NCBI RefSeq assembly: GCF_042453785.1
Contig: NC_091661.1
Coordinates: 29,627,501-29,691,500 of the forward strand
DNA from: Malus domestica
Taxonomy: Eukaryota; Streptophyta; Magnoliopsida; Rosales; Rosaceae
Direction: 5' to 3'
DNA: 64,000 nt
Each line of letters starts with the position of its first letter. The stretch's first letter is position 1. Position numbers and translations under genes: made by a program. The notes under the pieces are model-generated. The model ran no database searches and was not told the DNA's origin. It worked only from the letters and a program-made list of their open reading frames with translations. Positions 34,306 through 46,781 of the stretch are shown here, in pieces.

Positions 34306-36495
34306 CCATTTAGTTTTTCTGATAACCAGATTCTTTACATATTTGTCATAATTGAGTTCTCTCTTAACAATTTAAAACTTCCAACCAAACAAAAATACTT
34401 ACTTTAGCAAAGTTAGAAGCATGGAAACCCTAATTTATACAGCGCCCCCTCTGTAGGCCACAGCAAAGCATCTTGATGGAAGTCAAAGTTTGGATTGATG
34501 ATAAATAATTTTAGACTTTGCAGGAATATTTTTTTGATATTATTTACAGTGAAATTTTTACAACGGGATAACACGTGCATAATTAACAACTAATAAACTC
34601 CTTCGAACTAATCACATAGGTTTCACCTACTGAACATGAAAGGATCAGTCTAACCACCCAAGTGGATCTAGGATAACTTAAATCATTTTTGGCTTCTGAT
34701 TCTGACAGTTTCTTTTGCCGATACAACGTTAATTCCTGATGAGGCCAAGGAACCCTATTGCTTTTTTATTGTTGGGAAAAAGCTGTTGTTATTATGATTT
34801 TAACTAATAAACTTTGCTATTAAAAGACTGATTAATAATTGGTAATGACAGCTGAAACGCGTCATATAGCTTCTGTATAGCAGTACTCATTAATACCAAT
34901 CATATGAAGCTTTTAGAAAAAAGACCATCCCATTAAATCAAAGGAAAATTAATTAAAAGGGTTTAAAAATTTTGAGTTTTAATGATAAAGATAAAATAAA
35001 GGGTAAAGTGAATAGTACCAAGATTGACTTTTTAATGTAAAAATATGGTTTTTCGTTAAAGTGAACAGTACCAGATGTTTTTCGTTAAAGTTCCCTTAAA
35101 TCAATGCATCTGGCCATGGATTTACATTAATATATTTTTTAGGTCATTTTAATTTATAATTTACATCAAGAAACTTATCCCACAACCCATTTTAACGACA
35201 AGGAGAAGAAGACAATAAGAAACTTATCCCTCAACCCATTTAAAATATGTGAATTGAAAAACTAATATTGTGAATACTGTAGATGATGAGTGTTGCCAAT
35301 TACCTGTTCATATTCATTTGAATGTCGTTTCAACAATCATTTATCCATGAAAAAAGAAAAGAAAACATGAAGCAGTTTTAATTGAGCACATGGTGAATTT
35401 GGATGAAGTCGATATATTTTAGAAGTGCACACTACCGACCAAATTTCACCTTAATTTCAAGTAAAGCATAAGTGTTGAGATTGAAAGATGGTGAGTTATA
35501 CTTGAGCAAAGTAAAAATATAAGAAACTCTGGCACAAAGAACGATATATTTATACGCGAATTATTTGTCTGACTTGAGTATAAGAGAAAAAGACTGATCA
35601 AACTGCCTTGCAATGTGAATGTGCATGTTTAAGGAGATTCAACCTAATGATCCACTTGAAATTAGGCACATAAATTAGGTCAATAGCTAGTGATTTTATT
35701 TCGTCTGAAAGAGTATATATGCAGAAAATTAGGTGCAAATGGGCACCGACACACATTTCAGTTTTTGACATGTTCCTTAGGTTAGTAGCTAGAGATACCG
35801 ACACATGAGGAGAGACTTTTAAATATAAAACGACTCATACTATTAATAATATTATTCTACTATACCAAAAAAATATATATTATGATTCTCCATTTTTTTC
35901 AACACCTCCTTATAGAAGAATTACAATTAATAATCTTTGTACGATAAGTAGAATAACGATTGACAAATGGGGGAGCTGCGGTTGGCAAAACAATATTATT
36001 TTCTTATTGTGTATCTCCAAGGAAATAGAGCCATACGCAATTATTTTATTTTTTTATAACAAAACGATATTCCTAATTTCCTATCACTGTTTAAATGTAA
36101 ACTATTTTATTTAAATATACGCACAATTATTATGTATTTTTATCCTTAACAAAGTGAATTGAACTTAATCACAAGTTGAGAACAATGATTGTTGTTCTTC
36201 AGCGTCTTTTTCAATTGATTCCCTTGCTTCTTACGTTATCGAATGTATTATTTTTACTTTAGCCTGTCACAATTTGAATAATTGCTTGTTGTTTTTCTTT
36301 TTATTTTCGCGTGATCAATTCATTGGTTGATGATCACAATTTGGACAAAGGAATATTATCGAATAATCCAACAGATCAAATCCTGTCTGGCCTTGGATAT
36401 TTGTATCCGTTGTCCATTTCTCCCCTTTGCATTTCTTTATGTAGCCAGTTCCACTCGATGAGGTTTCAATCTTTCAAAGGAATCGATTTGTGATT
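34306..36495. other. Intergenic spacer with one Rosaceae-type repeat
   Basis: A repeat at about 34941-35093 (gagttttaatgataaagata ... gtgaacagtaccagatg, with 'tttttcgttaaagt' repeated) is one I recall as common in apple. A related fragment lies at 16789-16850. No gene is supported. Confidence 0.5.
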
Positions 36496-36503
36496 AATTA
36501 AAG

Positions 36504-36832
36504 AGAAATGCTAAGGAGACCGACTCTCTTAAAGTAAGACTTTATGAATTTTTCGTCATCTCATGTTACACATTGTTTTATAATGTTGGCATATGAATTG
36601 TGTCAAAAATATGAGGTGACGGAGAGTCACACTTTTGAGAGAGTTTTCTTAGCATAAAGAGAAATGTTAAAGAGAATCTCTCAAAGTGAGACACTTTATG
36701 AACTCTCTGACACCTCACAATTTAATGTCAACCATGTGTCAATATTATAAAACATTGTGCCAAAAACGTGTGGTAGTAGAGAATCTACAAAAAATCTTAC
36801 TTTTGACATAGTCTCCTTAATATTTTTCAAAA
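36504..36832. repeat. Two adjacent MITEs of one family
   Basis: 36504-36655 and 36659-36832 both start gagaaatg(c/t)taa(g)gaga and end in the approximate reverse complement (gttttcttagcat; gtctccttaatattttt). Both contain an 'aagtgagac/tcacac' core and a central 'caattt..gtcaa' part. They abut almost without spacer. A third copy lies at 9307-9478. Confidence 0.65.
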
Positions 36833-38214
36833 TAAAATATAATCAAAACGAACCCATTTAACAAACCTCCTTTTCAAGGGAAAAAAAAAATTGTCGGTAG
36901 GTTAGAGAGAACAGAGAGGTGGTTAAGATAATACACAACGATAATGATTTAGAGAAATGCATGTCAACTAGTTCCCCCAATAGTATCATTAAGCTTGCCT
37001 AATAATATAAACACATAAACAATTTTACCAGTAGAGCTATTATCAATTTATTAATCAAAGTAATTAACTTCATGAAAGAAACTTTATCATTTATATCAAT
37101 CTAGAAGACTTGTAGACTCTTTGTACTTTTTTTTTATGAAATCAATGCATTTTATGCTTTAACAATGCATCTTACTGTTTAGTATTACGGTCTAATGATA
37201 TTCCTTTTTATTTGTAAGTGTGAGGTCTTAGATTTGAGTCTCGTAAATGGTGAATTCGCAATCAATTTATTCCCTACCTCTTAATGTAAATATATAATTT
37301 TATAAAAAAATTAAAATATAAAATCTCCTTAATTTCGTAGCTTTTCTTTGTATTCTTCCTTCGTTGAAGAAAAATGTTTTGAGAAACACTTTTGGGAGTC
37401 AACTCTGTCATGATCTCATCCCAATAAGTGACGTTTTGGAAGAGAGTAGTACTGAACATTGTTTATGGCTTTAATCTGGGTGACTCGAGCATTATATGAC
37501 ACCAAGCATGTTGGTCGTTTTCTTGTGTGTTTTTAACTTCAACACAGAGAGCTCTCATAAATCATATGATGCAAAGGTGGCTACACAAATCCATCGACTT
37601 AGTTTTAACGAGTAAAACACGAGAAAATCTGTATTCTAACCTATTAACCTATTAGTATAAAAAAATGTACTACCAAGAAAAGCTAAAAAAATTTCTTGTT
37701 TTACCAATTTCAGTCAAAACCCAAAAACCACCTTTGAATCAATCTCTGCAACTCTATCCAATCAGGTCGTTCTTAGGTATTTAGAAGTTATTTACGTAGG
37801 GTTAGGTTTGCAAATTGTATTCTTAGGCAGCAACTAACGACTTCTTAAAACCCTTGAAGCTTCATATGACCTCATGGTCGAATATGAACGTACAATACTA
37901 AGCATAAAATATAAATTTTTTAATTAGTATTGAAATAAAAAAATTAAAAAAAATGGCTCATGGTCGAATATGAACGTACAATAATAAGCATAAAATATAC
38001 AATTTTCTAATTATTATTGAAATTAAAAAAAAGGCTCATGCTTTGTTAATTCATTTTAAATAGCAGACTTCGAACTAAACATTGCTTTAAGTACCAGAGC
38101 AAAATTGAGGTCAGCTGTTCATTCATTGCTCTGCAACCTACCTCCCCAGTTTTTTCTGTTTCTCTTACAATTTATAACATATTTACAAGCTGCAAGTTTA
38201 TTCTTTGTAGAAAA
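36833..38214. repeat. Upstream region of the MYB gene, with SINE-like remnant and tandem duplication
   Basis: 37219-37318 is a diverged copy of the SINE-like repeat at 4850. 37871-37956 is an 86-bp unit (ctcatggtcgaatatgaacg...) repeated head to tail at 37957-38040. Nothing else is recognised. Confidence 0.6.
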
Positions 38215-39846
38215 ATGGGCTGCAAGCCATCAGATAAGCCGAAGGCAAAGTATAGAAAGGGATTGTGGTCACCGGAAGAAGACTTAAGGCTTCGAAACTA
38301 CATCCTCAAAAACGGCCATGGCTGCTGGAGCTCCGTCCCCATAAACACCGGTGAGTTTTGCATTTCCCATTTTGTTTTGCAGCCACACCCCTAAATGATC
38401 AACTCAGCCTGGTATTAGTTGTTTATGAATGCCTCAGAGCTATATTTCATTGAAGTACTTATATATAGCCCAAATGAGTACTCTTTTATTGGCATATTAG
38501 TCTAATGTTTGAGATTGATTGGGAAAAAATGACAAGAGGAAATTTAGATGAATACTATGATCAAGCCGTTTGGTTATTGTTAATTGGCAAATGTGTGTTA
38601 GGTCAGTTACGCAGTATGTCCACATTCTTGGAACCGATTTCGAGCCCGGCTCCTAGTAAAGAGGGAAAAAACCTATTATTATTTCTTAATGTAAATTTTA
38701 CAATGAAAAGTGACAATGACCTCAGTTAAGAGACGTTAAGAGACGTTTTAAGAATTAATTTATTCATTTACTTTTGGGGTAAACTCTGAGATATATTATC
38801 AATCTTTTTTACTAATAGAATTATAATGGAATTGGCTTAAGCATCCCTCTCAATTTGACTGACTATTCATAAATAATAATCTATTGAATGCAGGTTTGCA
38901 AAGGAATGGAAAAAGCTGCAGATTAAGGTGGATAAATTATTTAAGGCCGGGGTTAAAGAGAGGGACATTTTGCAAACAAGAGGAGGAGACAATCTTGACC
39001 CTTCATCGTATGTTAGGCAACAAGTAAGAGAATCCCATCTTTTATTTTTATTAAAAATGAAATTATTTTCATTTGTTCAAGTGGTTCTAGTTTTTATTCA
39101 ACCTTAACATTATTGAGGGCAAGCAGTAGAGGATTAGACGAGCAAAGCTACACATCAGGGTCAATGCCATAGGTGATTAATCCATATTTTTTAATGATCT
39201 CAGGTGGTCTCAAATCGCACAGCATTTGCCTGGAAGGACAGACAATGAGATAAAAAACTACTGGCATTCATATTTGAAGAAGAAAGTGGCCAAAGCAGAG
39301 GAAATGGAAGGTCAAACCAAATCCCAGTACACAAGTACTTCAAGCTCAGAAATCTTAGAGTGTTCACCATCTCCCCAAAAGCCCACAACATGTTTTAATT
39401 CGAGTCACGAATCAGTGCAAAAATCACCGCCATTAGTTTCACAGCTCGATGACTTGTCCAAAGATCAGAGCTGTCAAAGAAGCCCTTTACCAAAGATTTT
39501 GTTTGCTGAGTGGCTCTCCTTAGACCAGGTTCATGGTGGGAGCTTTGCCAACAACATCGGTGATCCCTGGGTTTTGAAGGAAGGATTTGATCATAGTACA
39601 ACTTCAAATAATCTGCAAGCAGATCATGATCTAGGACATGGTTTTGTGTTGAACGATGAGGGAATATTTGGCAGTGGTTTTCATCATGGGATAAGCCATC
39701 ATCATGGTTTGGGTTTGGAGATGATCAATTCGCAGTTTAAGTTCGAGGAACAGATTTCAGGACCAGGGTTTGTTGATTTTGTATCAGGGGGTGATTTGTA
39801 CAGTGATTTCAACTTGCAGAATGATGCAATGTATTTTTATAAATAA
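38215..39846 (+). CDS. R2R3-MYB transcription factor, LAF1/MYB18-like
   Basis: Three exons: 38215-38350, 38894-39023 and 39204-39846 (909 nt, 302 residues), with GT-AG junctions at the positions usual for R2R3-MYB genes. R2 is residues 14-65, with W18, W38 and W58. R3 is about 66-117, with F71 in place of the first W, then W90 and W109. The run [18 protein letters not shown], the R3 run [20 protein letters not shown] and the N-terminal [19 protein letters not shown] favour the LAF1/MYB18-MYB19-MYB45 group. Arabidopsis LAF1 promotes phytochrome-A far-red responses; the same role here is inference. The tail is His/Gly/Asp-rich ([14 protein letters not shown]) with no motif I can name. A truncated SINE starts one base after the stop codon. 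Confidence 0.9.
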
Positions 39847-39903
39847 AAAAAAAAGGTCGTACCCAGTGCACAAGGCTCCCGCTTTACGCAGGGTCTGGGA
39901 GAA
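39847..39903 (-). mobile_element. 5'-truncated Au-type SINE abutting the MYB stop codon
   Basis: After an A tract (39844-39855) the plus strand reads ggtcgtacccagtgcacaag and cgctttacgcagggtctggg. This is the 3' end of the same SINE family as 18568-18734. The tRNA-derived half is missing. It lies in the presumed 3' UTR of the MYB gene. Confidence 0.8.
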
Positions 39904-40049
39904 TGTACATAATTTGATTATTTTCTTCCTCTAAACTGGTATATCTTGGCAACAAAAACATTAACCTTCGTGAATGAGATCGAAGAAATAAATCGGTGAA
40001 ACCCAACACGATGAATTGGAGGCTTCTTCACCCTTTCCCGATACCCCAA

Positions 40050-41234
40050 TTAGTTTAAAATCATGAAATTTTCATCTGCATGGATTATGGTGACCCAGAG
40101 AATAACAGTGGCAACAGCAATGAGCAATGTAATTGGTGTCCATTTCAATGCAATAACCTGTTCAGAAAAATTAGCATTGGATCAAGGATGCAAAGAAATT
40201 AATTGGTTTAGTACATTATCTTTCCATTAAGTATGAGTTTCGAGTAAATGGACCTCGAGGAGCGGTGAAAACCCAATGGATGAAACAGCTTGAGGAGGAG
40301 GAGGAGGAGGAGGAGGAGTCGATGGCCTTTCCAATAGATCTGTAATTTTAAGATTTTAGAACAAAAGAGGGAAGCAGATGATGTGTTCATGCATGCCTTA
40401 GCGATGAAGGTAGCAATAAAGATGAAATGGATGTTACCTGAATGTCTCCATCTCTCTATGATTTCTGAAAGATTTTCAGTGGCAATGTCTAAATCTTGTT
40501 TCCGGTTAGCATTAAGCTTAGACAGATTAACCTGTGTTCTTGTATCGATGTATTGCTTTCTTGTACTCCCAATTACACCATCTGTAGGACTTAAAATTTG
40601 GGGTGGTTATGACCAAAATTATTATTTGTTCAATCTTCTAATTAATAATTATTAGAGCGCGATCAGTATCAAGTTTTAGCAGTGGGTGATGAAAATTACC
40701 GAATTTGACGAAGGAGTACGGTCTTATGATTTTGTCAATAAGGCTACTGTCAAACTTGTCAAATTCCTTCTGCAATTCTTGCAGGTAACAGAAAGCTAGT
40801 TTTCTTGGATATGAAGATTCACACAACGTGATGAAGGCGATTCCCTTCTCCACCAAGTAACTTCATTATAGCAAAGATTAAGTAAAAATCATATAAACAC
40901 CACAACCTGTTTATGACCGTGAGATTTCTCAAAGCATTTACAGTTCATTTACCTTGATTTTTTGGGGATTTCTGTTCAAAAACGGAAAAAGAATGCAAAT
41001 TGAAAAACAGAGAAGGAAAGAAGAAAAAGGATACTTGAAGCAGTGATGATCGACACGAATGGTCATCCTGGAAGGAGGCAAGGCTCCTCTGGAGATTTCT
41101 TTGAATATGAACTCTCCTTGTTGCTTGTAAAATGAAGAGTTTTCGCGCTCTTCGTTCATATAGGACGGTCCTTTGGCAAGACAAAGGCTATCACTTACCC
41201 TTCCAACAATTGTAAGCTTGACCATATCTACCAT
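40050..41234 (-). CDS. SEC22-like longin/R-SNARE protein, five exons
   Basis: Exons: 41234-41035, 40860-40700, 40581-40438, 40339-40254 and 40157-40050. All are GT-AG with consistent phase, 699 nt, 232 residues (229 if the start is at 41225, giving MVKLTIVGRVSD). Residues 1-120 are a longin domain (KQQGEFIFKEISRGALPPSR, FITLCESSYPRKLAFCYLQEL, PYSFVKFG). A short SNARE-like helix follows (DTRTQVNLSKLNANRKQDLD, SEIIERWRHS), where the Arg in IIER may be the zero-layer residue. The C-terminus is a membrane anchor (ALKWTPITLLIAVATVILWV). SEC22 proteins act in ER-Golgi vesicle fusion. Exon 4 holds an in-frame CCT repeat (plus strand gag at 40291-40317) coding for seven prolines where the SNARE helix would continue. 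This resembles plant At5g52270-type proteins more than canonical SEC22. Confidence 0.82.
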
Positions 41235-42116
41235 TTAGGGGAAGGAAGTTATGGAGCTTTATTTATAGAGGGATGAGAGGGGAAGGCAAATGAAAGAAAT
41301 AACTTGGACATCAAGTTATTCCGTGGGGTAATGGATTTGGAAGCCATGGAAATATTCTTTTCCTTTCCCCTATTGCTCTCAATCTTTGCCAAGCGATGTT
41401 CCCTCTCCTTCCTTTTTTCATGGAAAGGAAGAATTTGAAGTTACATTCGTATCACAAATAATAATGGTCATCAAGATTCCACATTTGAACATTCATGATT
41501 CTCGAATATATGAAACAATAATCAAATTTTTTTCTTTAGAATTTCATTATTATACTTATCAATCACCTTTAATTATTAGAAAACCGCCACTGCGATATCC
41601 CACTCCAATTGAGATGTCACTATGGTAGTATCCTGAACAAAAAAATTAAATACGTGACAGTGCAAATTGAAAGCTAAAATTCATGTTGCTATATTAAACA
41701 TAGTGTAAGACTGCATATGATGGACGTTCCCCCACCCCTCCCAAAAAAAAACCCCAAACCCCCCACAAAGTTGGAAGCCTTGCTGGCTAAGGGTCGTCCT
41801 TTATTATCTTATACATACGATGCGGCAGTGGTAGTATTACAAGCCTATCACACACTCTCTCTAAGTCCCAAAGCTTTTCCTAAATGTGCTTGATCATTGA
41901 GCAGATACATAGAAACACAAAATTGATCTTTTACAAAATAAATTAAGTTTATTTTTCTCCAAATTTAGGGTATATACACAAATACGAACACACACAATAA
42001 CTAACAATGACCCCATTGTGTGAAGAAAAAAACAAATCTAAATAAACAAATGTACTCCAAACAAACCAAATATACAAATCATCAAATGTTTATCCATCGG
42101 ACCCCGAATATTAAGT
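41235..42116. other. Spacer between SEC22-like and remorin genes
   Basis: It contains the 5' region of the SEC22-like gene and the 3' region of the remorin gene. A C-rich/A-rich stretch lies at 41728-41768. No other gene is recognised. Confidence 0.45.
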
Positions 42117-44082
42117 TCAACCTGGAAAGCAACCAAGGAGCTTCTTAGGAGCATACCCCGTGGCACGGTACTTCGCAGCAGTTTCCTCCGCCTTGAGAAG
42201 ATCTTCCCCGCGCTTAGCTTCAATCACCGCCCTCTTTTCTTCCGCAGCCTTGTGGATTAAAGCTATCTTGTTCTTCATCTGTTCCACATACTCGGCCTTC
42301 TTCTTCTCCAATTGTTCCTGCTCTTGCACAAAGTGAAAATGTCAGAATTGGAAACAAACAGAGTGTAAAGCACCAGAGCTTTTCGTATCAGAATTCAAGC
42401 ACAAAGTTAAGGTTTTAGGAAGAAATGCATGAGTTGTTACCTCGATCTTTTTCAGCTCAGCCTCCACAGTTGCCTTCTTGGTGTTTTCCCATGAACCGAT
42501 GGCAGATAGTTTCTTGTGAGCTCTGATAGCGAACACATGCACTTTACGTCCCCGCACGTGTGGCGGATTTTCAAGCCTACACGTGGACAAGAATTGAGTG
42601 ATGTGGAGCGCGTGTGGCCGTTTGACTTCACAGGAGGACAACCCGCTCTGATACTATGATGAAATTGGGATTCCACCATAAAACCAATTGGCAATATGAG
42701 GAGTAGCCCAAGATCATATAAGCACATAGCAAACCTTATCTCTCACCGATGTGGGACAACTCTCAACATGCCTAACCCCTTGTCCCAACTCTGAATCCCC
42801 CTCCCCGTGAATTATAGTAATTTAGAGTAGAATGTCATCTTGCCAAGAAACGACATATCAAACATGATGATTACTCAATTAGGCTCAATACTGAAGAAAG
42901 ACCTTACTTATTCTCTGCCTTTGATTTTTCACTTTCTTCCCATGCTCTGATAAGTGACAGCTTTTTTTCTGTTGCAACTCTTGCTAGCACAGCATCTGAA
43001 CAAGAAAATGATAATATGCGGATAAGTTTAACCTAGTTGATTATAATGTGTTCAAACAAGCCTGAATCAAGGGACCTCATGATCAAACCCCTAAACACTC
43101 ACCCCGATCGACGGAATCCTCCTTGCTTTTCTCTTCTGCAGCAGGTTCAGAAGGCTCTGTGGGAGAAGAAAAAAAATGAATCATTCAAAACTTGATATGC
43201 AAAGAATATAATATACACAAGTAAAAGCAATGGTAAATCCATCTAATGGAAGTAGGGAGATTTCTTACTTTGAGATTTTTAAGAGACCGTTTGATGAACA
43301 TTTTGTTTTTAGTTTTTATAAGGTAAATTGTGCAATTTTGTAGCTAAGTTAACACAGCCAGAACAGAAGTTGAAATTATCAAGAGAAATTGGTTAAAAAT
43401 CAAATTCCAAACTCATTAAACATTAAGTATCGACAACATAGTGACAAAAAATTCACGACATAGCAATTAGATGTTGGAATCTAATCAAACTCCTGAATAT
43501 GAAATATAATTGTGACCAGGTTGAAGTTATTTACAACAAAATACAGGGCAAAATTTTGGGAGACGGAAATAAACTCAGAACAATAAGAGAAGCCAAGCAA
43601 GGCCAAGAACTAGAAGCAGGACAGAATCAAATTAATAATTATAAATAAAACCACAAAATTACGTTCAATTACATGCATATATGTCAGACAAGCAATCCTA
43701 AGTCATCCAGAAAATCTGATTAATTCGTTTTCGTGGGAAAAAGAATTGATGGTCTGAGATTTTATTTTTCTCACCAACCAAACAGATAAAGTTATCAACT
43801 TTAACAAAACAACAAAAGAATATAATAAAGTGGAAAAGATTCAGAGAGAGAGAGAGGAGAGAGAAATATACTCTCAACAATAGCAAGAGCTTTGGACTCA
43901 TCAGGCTCAGCCTTGTTTTCAGGAGGTGGTGGTAGAATTTCAGATTTGTCCTTGTGGGACTCAGGATCTTTTGGAGCTTCCACAACCGGCTTCTCTTCCT
44001 CCACCGGAGCCGGAGTCGGAGCAGGTGGAGGATCTGAGGGTGACTCGGGTTCTAGCTTCTTGGGTTCCTCTGCCTCTGTCAT
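42117..44082 (-). CDS. Remorin (group 1 type), five exons
   Basis: Exons: 44082-43872, 43156-43103, 42995-42908, 42522-42441 and 42317-42117 (636 nt, 211 residues), phases consistent. Exon 1 gives a Pro/Glu-rich N-terminus (MTEAEEPKKLEPESPSDPPP...). The Remorin_C domain is about residues 90-205: DAVLARVATEKKLSLIRAWE, ENKAHKKLSAIGSWENTKKA, EEQLEKKKAEYVEQMKNKIA, AEEKRAVIEAKRGEDLLKAE. It ends KKLLGCFPG, with the Cys used for S-acylation and membrane anchoring in this family. Remorins are plant plasma-membrane nanodomain scaffolds acting in plasmodesmata, symbiosis and immunity. (GA)n runs lie in the 5' leader (44186-44216) and intron 1 (43843-43864). Intron 3 contains a partial TRIM element. Confidence 0.93.
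42547..42768 (-). mobile_element. Partial TRIM retroelement in remorin intron 3
   Basis: On the minus strand a 112-bp LTR (42768-42657) runs TGTTGAGAGTTGTCCCACATC ... TTTCATCA. It is followed by a Met-tRNA-type PBS, tagtatcagagc (42656-42645), and about 95 bp of interior ending in a purine tract (gtgcgggga, about 42549-42557). The expected second LTR is missing. Exon 4 begins about 25 nt beyond the purine tract. Small size, PBS and absence of coding sequence identify a TRIM. Confidence 0.75.
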
Positions 44083-44180
44083 GTTGATATTGTTGCTAAA
44101 GTTGGTTTGGGAGTGGAAAAAGCCTCAAAGTTTTCTAAGGGAAGTTACTGTAGTGTTAGAGTGAGAAGATTAAACAAGCA

Positions 44181-44220
<40 letters not shown>

Positions 44221-46223
44221 GTTTGGGATTGTATAGGTGGTATAGTTTATGGTTGGGATTGTATAGGTGGTAATAGTTGGAGTAAGGTAACTGCTATTTC
44301 AAAGCGCATTAGCTCATATTAGCTCATACAACCTTAGCTGGAGGGTAGGTACAAGTGGCGTATTATGAGTTGGCATACTTTGGAGTAAAAAGACGGATTG
44401 ATTGTCACTTTCGAGAAATTTTGTAGTGTGCCGAGAACACGGTCTGATACAGTATCATAATACAATTGGTTGGAATTTTCTTTTTCAAATTTTCAACCAA
44501 TTATATTATTACACTTGGTGTATCGAATCTCTCCCCTTTGTCACTCTTCCATGTTCGTCCACACATATAGTATACTCGCATGAGGTGTTTACTTATAAAT
44601 AATAGAAAAAAATAAGAGAAATCGGGTAACTTGAAAATATGAAAAATAATAAATGGAAATCGGATTAACTACTATCTCATTCTTGATTTTGAGTTATCTA
44701 ATTACTGATTTTAAAGCAGGCTATCGTAAGCATGGGAAAATCAAGATTTATAATGGTTTCATTTCTCTTCATACTCATTCTAAATTAGTGACACTAAGTA
44801 TCAGCGTGATTGTCACATGAATCAAGAAACACATAGTGTGACATGTGTAATCAAACGATTAAGAAATAGATTCACTTGTGAAAACAATAAAATGGATGTT
44901 ATACTTTTGCGGTCCTCTCTATGCAAGAGTCACAAGGTACGTAGTGTGTTTTATTGTCAAAAATCAAAATCACATTATTGTTTTCTAAAACATTGCGTGC
45001 TGTGCATGTGATTATTGTACTTTATGTATACAAGAATTATACATGTTTTCTATATGTTAAGTGACTCCTAAATAACTTAATTTAATTTAATTTAATAGTC
45101 CTCTAGGTCTAGAACGAATTGAATATGATTTTGGTCCAAAAATGGAAGCAATTAGTAACTTTTTTTTTTTGAGATAGTTTTCCGTTTGAATTCATTCAAT
45201 ATAATGATGAATTTCCATATTTGCACAAAGACCTTGACAACGTATCTAGATTAAGTACTAATAATGGCTTTGCCTTGGTAATTAAAGTTAATGTTCTTTA
45301 TTTTGTGGGATTTTGTTTTTAATATATGAGGTATTTCACTACATATGGGTGACAGACTAATTCCACTTTTCATGCAGTTCTAGTACTGTATGAGACGATC
45401 AACGTATTTTTGACTCATGGATCAAACGGTAGGCTAAAACAAAATTATACATATATAAAAGTTCGAATTCGAGTTGAGGCTCCAGCTCTTTACTCGTTTT
45501 CTACAAAACCAACCGATTGAAAGGTTCCCCTTGAAATTGAATTTGATTTTAATTGATTATTATTAGGGAATTTAATTGATTGTTCCAAAGGAGTACTTTG
45601 GTTCCATATATATAAGAGACAAATTTAGCAACATCGTAATTAATAGGGGAATTCATTTTTGTACGAGCAAAAGAATAACAAGAGATGATCGAAGATTCTA
45701 TGGTGATATGATATCATATGTGAAAGAATCTTGGTGGGCCACGAGGTAAAAGTGACTTGCTACCATTCCCTATCAATTTACTTTCCAGCCAACCCCGTCT
45801 AAACGCTATATATTGTAACTTTTTTTAATTTCCTTTCATGTTCATCAAAGACAACATTTTTTTTTTTTGAAAGATGATAGCTTAGTGGTTAGTTGTTAGA
45901 TTAGAGAGACGATGAAGTTTAAACTCACACTGAAATGCAATAACATAATTTTTTTTCATCACAGTAATAAATGACCACTTGCGTCAAATACTACTTTTTA
46001 TTCATTTCATTTCCTCTATTAACTATTTTTTATCTAGAAATATCATTTTTTTTTATATAACGTCTAGAAGAATATACATATAGAAGCTTTTAATATAGTT
46101 TTTCTTAATTTAGTTGAGAGCGTTAGAGAAAGTACTTTCCTCCAATAACTTTCTCAGTCTCTCGTTTAATGATTTCAATTTTGATCAAATATGATCTTCA
46201 CATTGTGGTTAGTAGTTTACTTT
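44083..46223. other. Spacer upstream of remorin
   Basis: 44189-44217 is a (GA)n run in the probable 5' leader. A duplicated phrase 'ttgggattgtataggtggtaatag' lies near 44224-44278. 44412-44530 looks like an imperfect MITE palindrome (gagaaattttgtagtgtgcc ... acttggtgtatcgaatctct). A tRNA-like A-box (atagcttagtggttag, 45883-45898) and a weak B-box suggest a SINE remnant. No gene is recognised. Confidence 0.4.
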
Positions 46224-46232
46224 TAACTTGTA

Positions 46233-46622
46233 CAGAGAGCTTAAGGGGAGGGATCCCCATTTTTTTTTTTAAATGGGGATTAGGTGTGGGGCCCACTTCA
46301 CATCGAATTTCAACGATCCGAACCGTCTATTTTGTTAGTCTCGATTCATAGATCATCCTTGCAAAATATTAGCTAAATTGGAAATGTTTAAGACATCTAA
46401 TTGGGTTCAAGGAAATAAACGAATACTTTGTTATATAAGAAAAAATGAAATTTGATCTTGATAATTAAATAGGCAAATGGTTTCGGATTGAATTGAATTT
46501 TTGCAAGGATGATCTATGAATCGAGTAGACGGTTCGGATCGTTGAAATTTGATGTGAAGTGAGTCCCACACCTAATCCCCATTTTTTTCAAAAAATGGGG
46601 ATCCCTCCCCTTAAGCTCTCTG
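46233..46622. mobile_element. MULE-type MITE with long terminal inverted repeats
   Basis: 390 bp. The ends cagagagcttaaggggaggg and ccctccccttaagctctctg are perfect inverted complements, and pairing extends for well over 100 bp inward. A perfect 9-bp duplication, taacttgta, flanks it (46224-46232 and 46623-46631). Long TIRs and 9-bp duplications are features of Mutator-like elements. No transposase is present. Confidence 0.9.
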
Positions 46623-46701
46623 TAACTTGTAAGGTATGGCAAAAGGCCTAACGATCACAAAGGTTGGCCCAGGGCACATCCTTACGGTTGTATTGACAAG
46701 T

Positions 46702-46781
46702 ATTGAAAATGATAAACATGTATTTGATATTGAAAATGATAAACATGTATTTGATATTGAAAATGATAAACATGTATTTGA
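46702..46781 (+). repeat. Three 27-bp tandem repeats
   Basis: The unit 'attgaaaatgataaacatgtatttgat' is repeated three times without change, just right of the MULE-type MITE. The unit length is a multiple of three and the open frame 46636-46848 runs through it (repeating ENDKHVFDI). I see no gene here. Confidence 0.85.
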
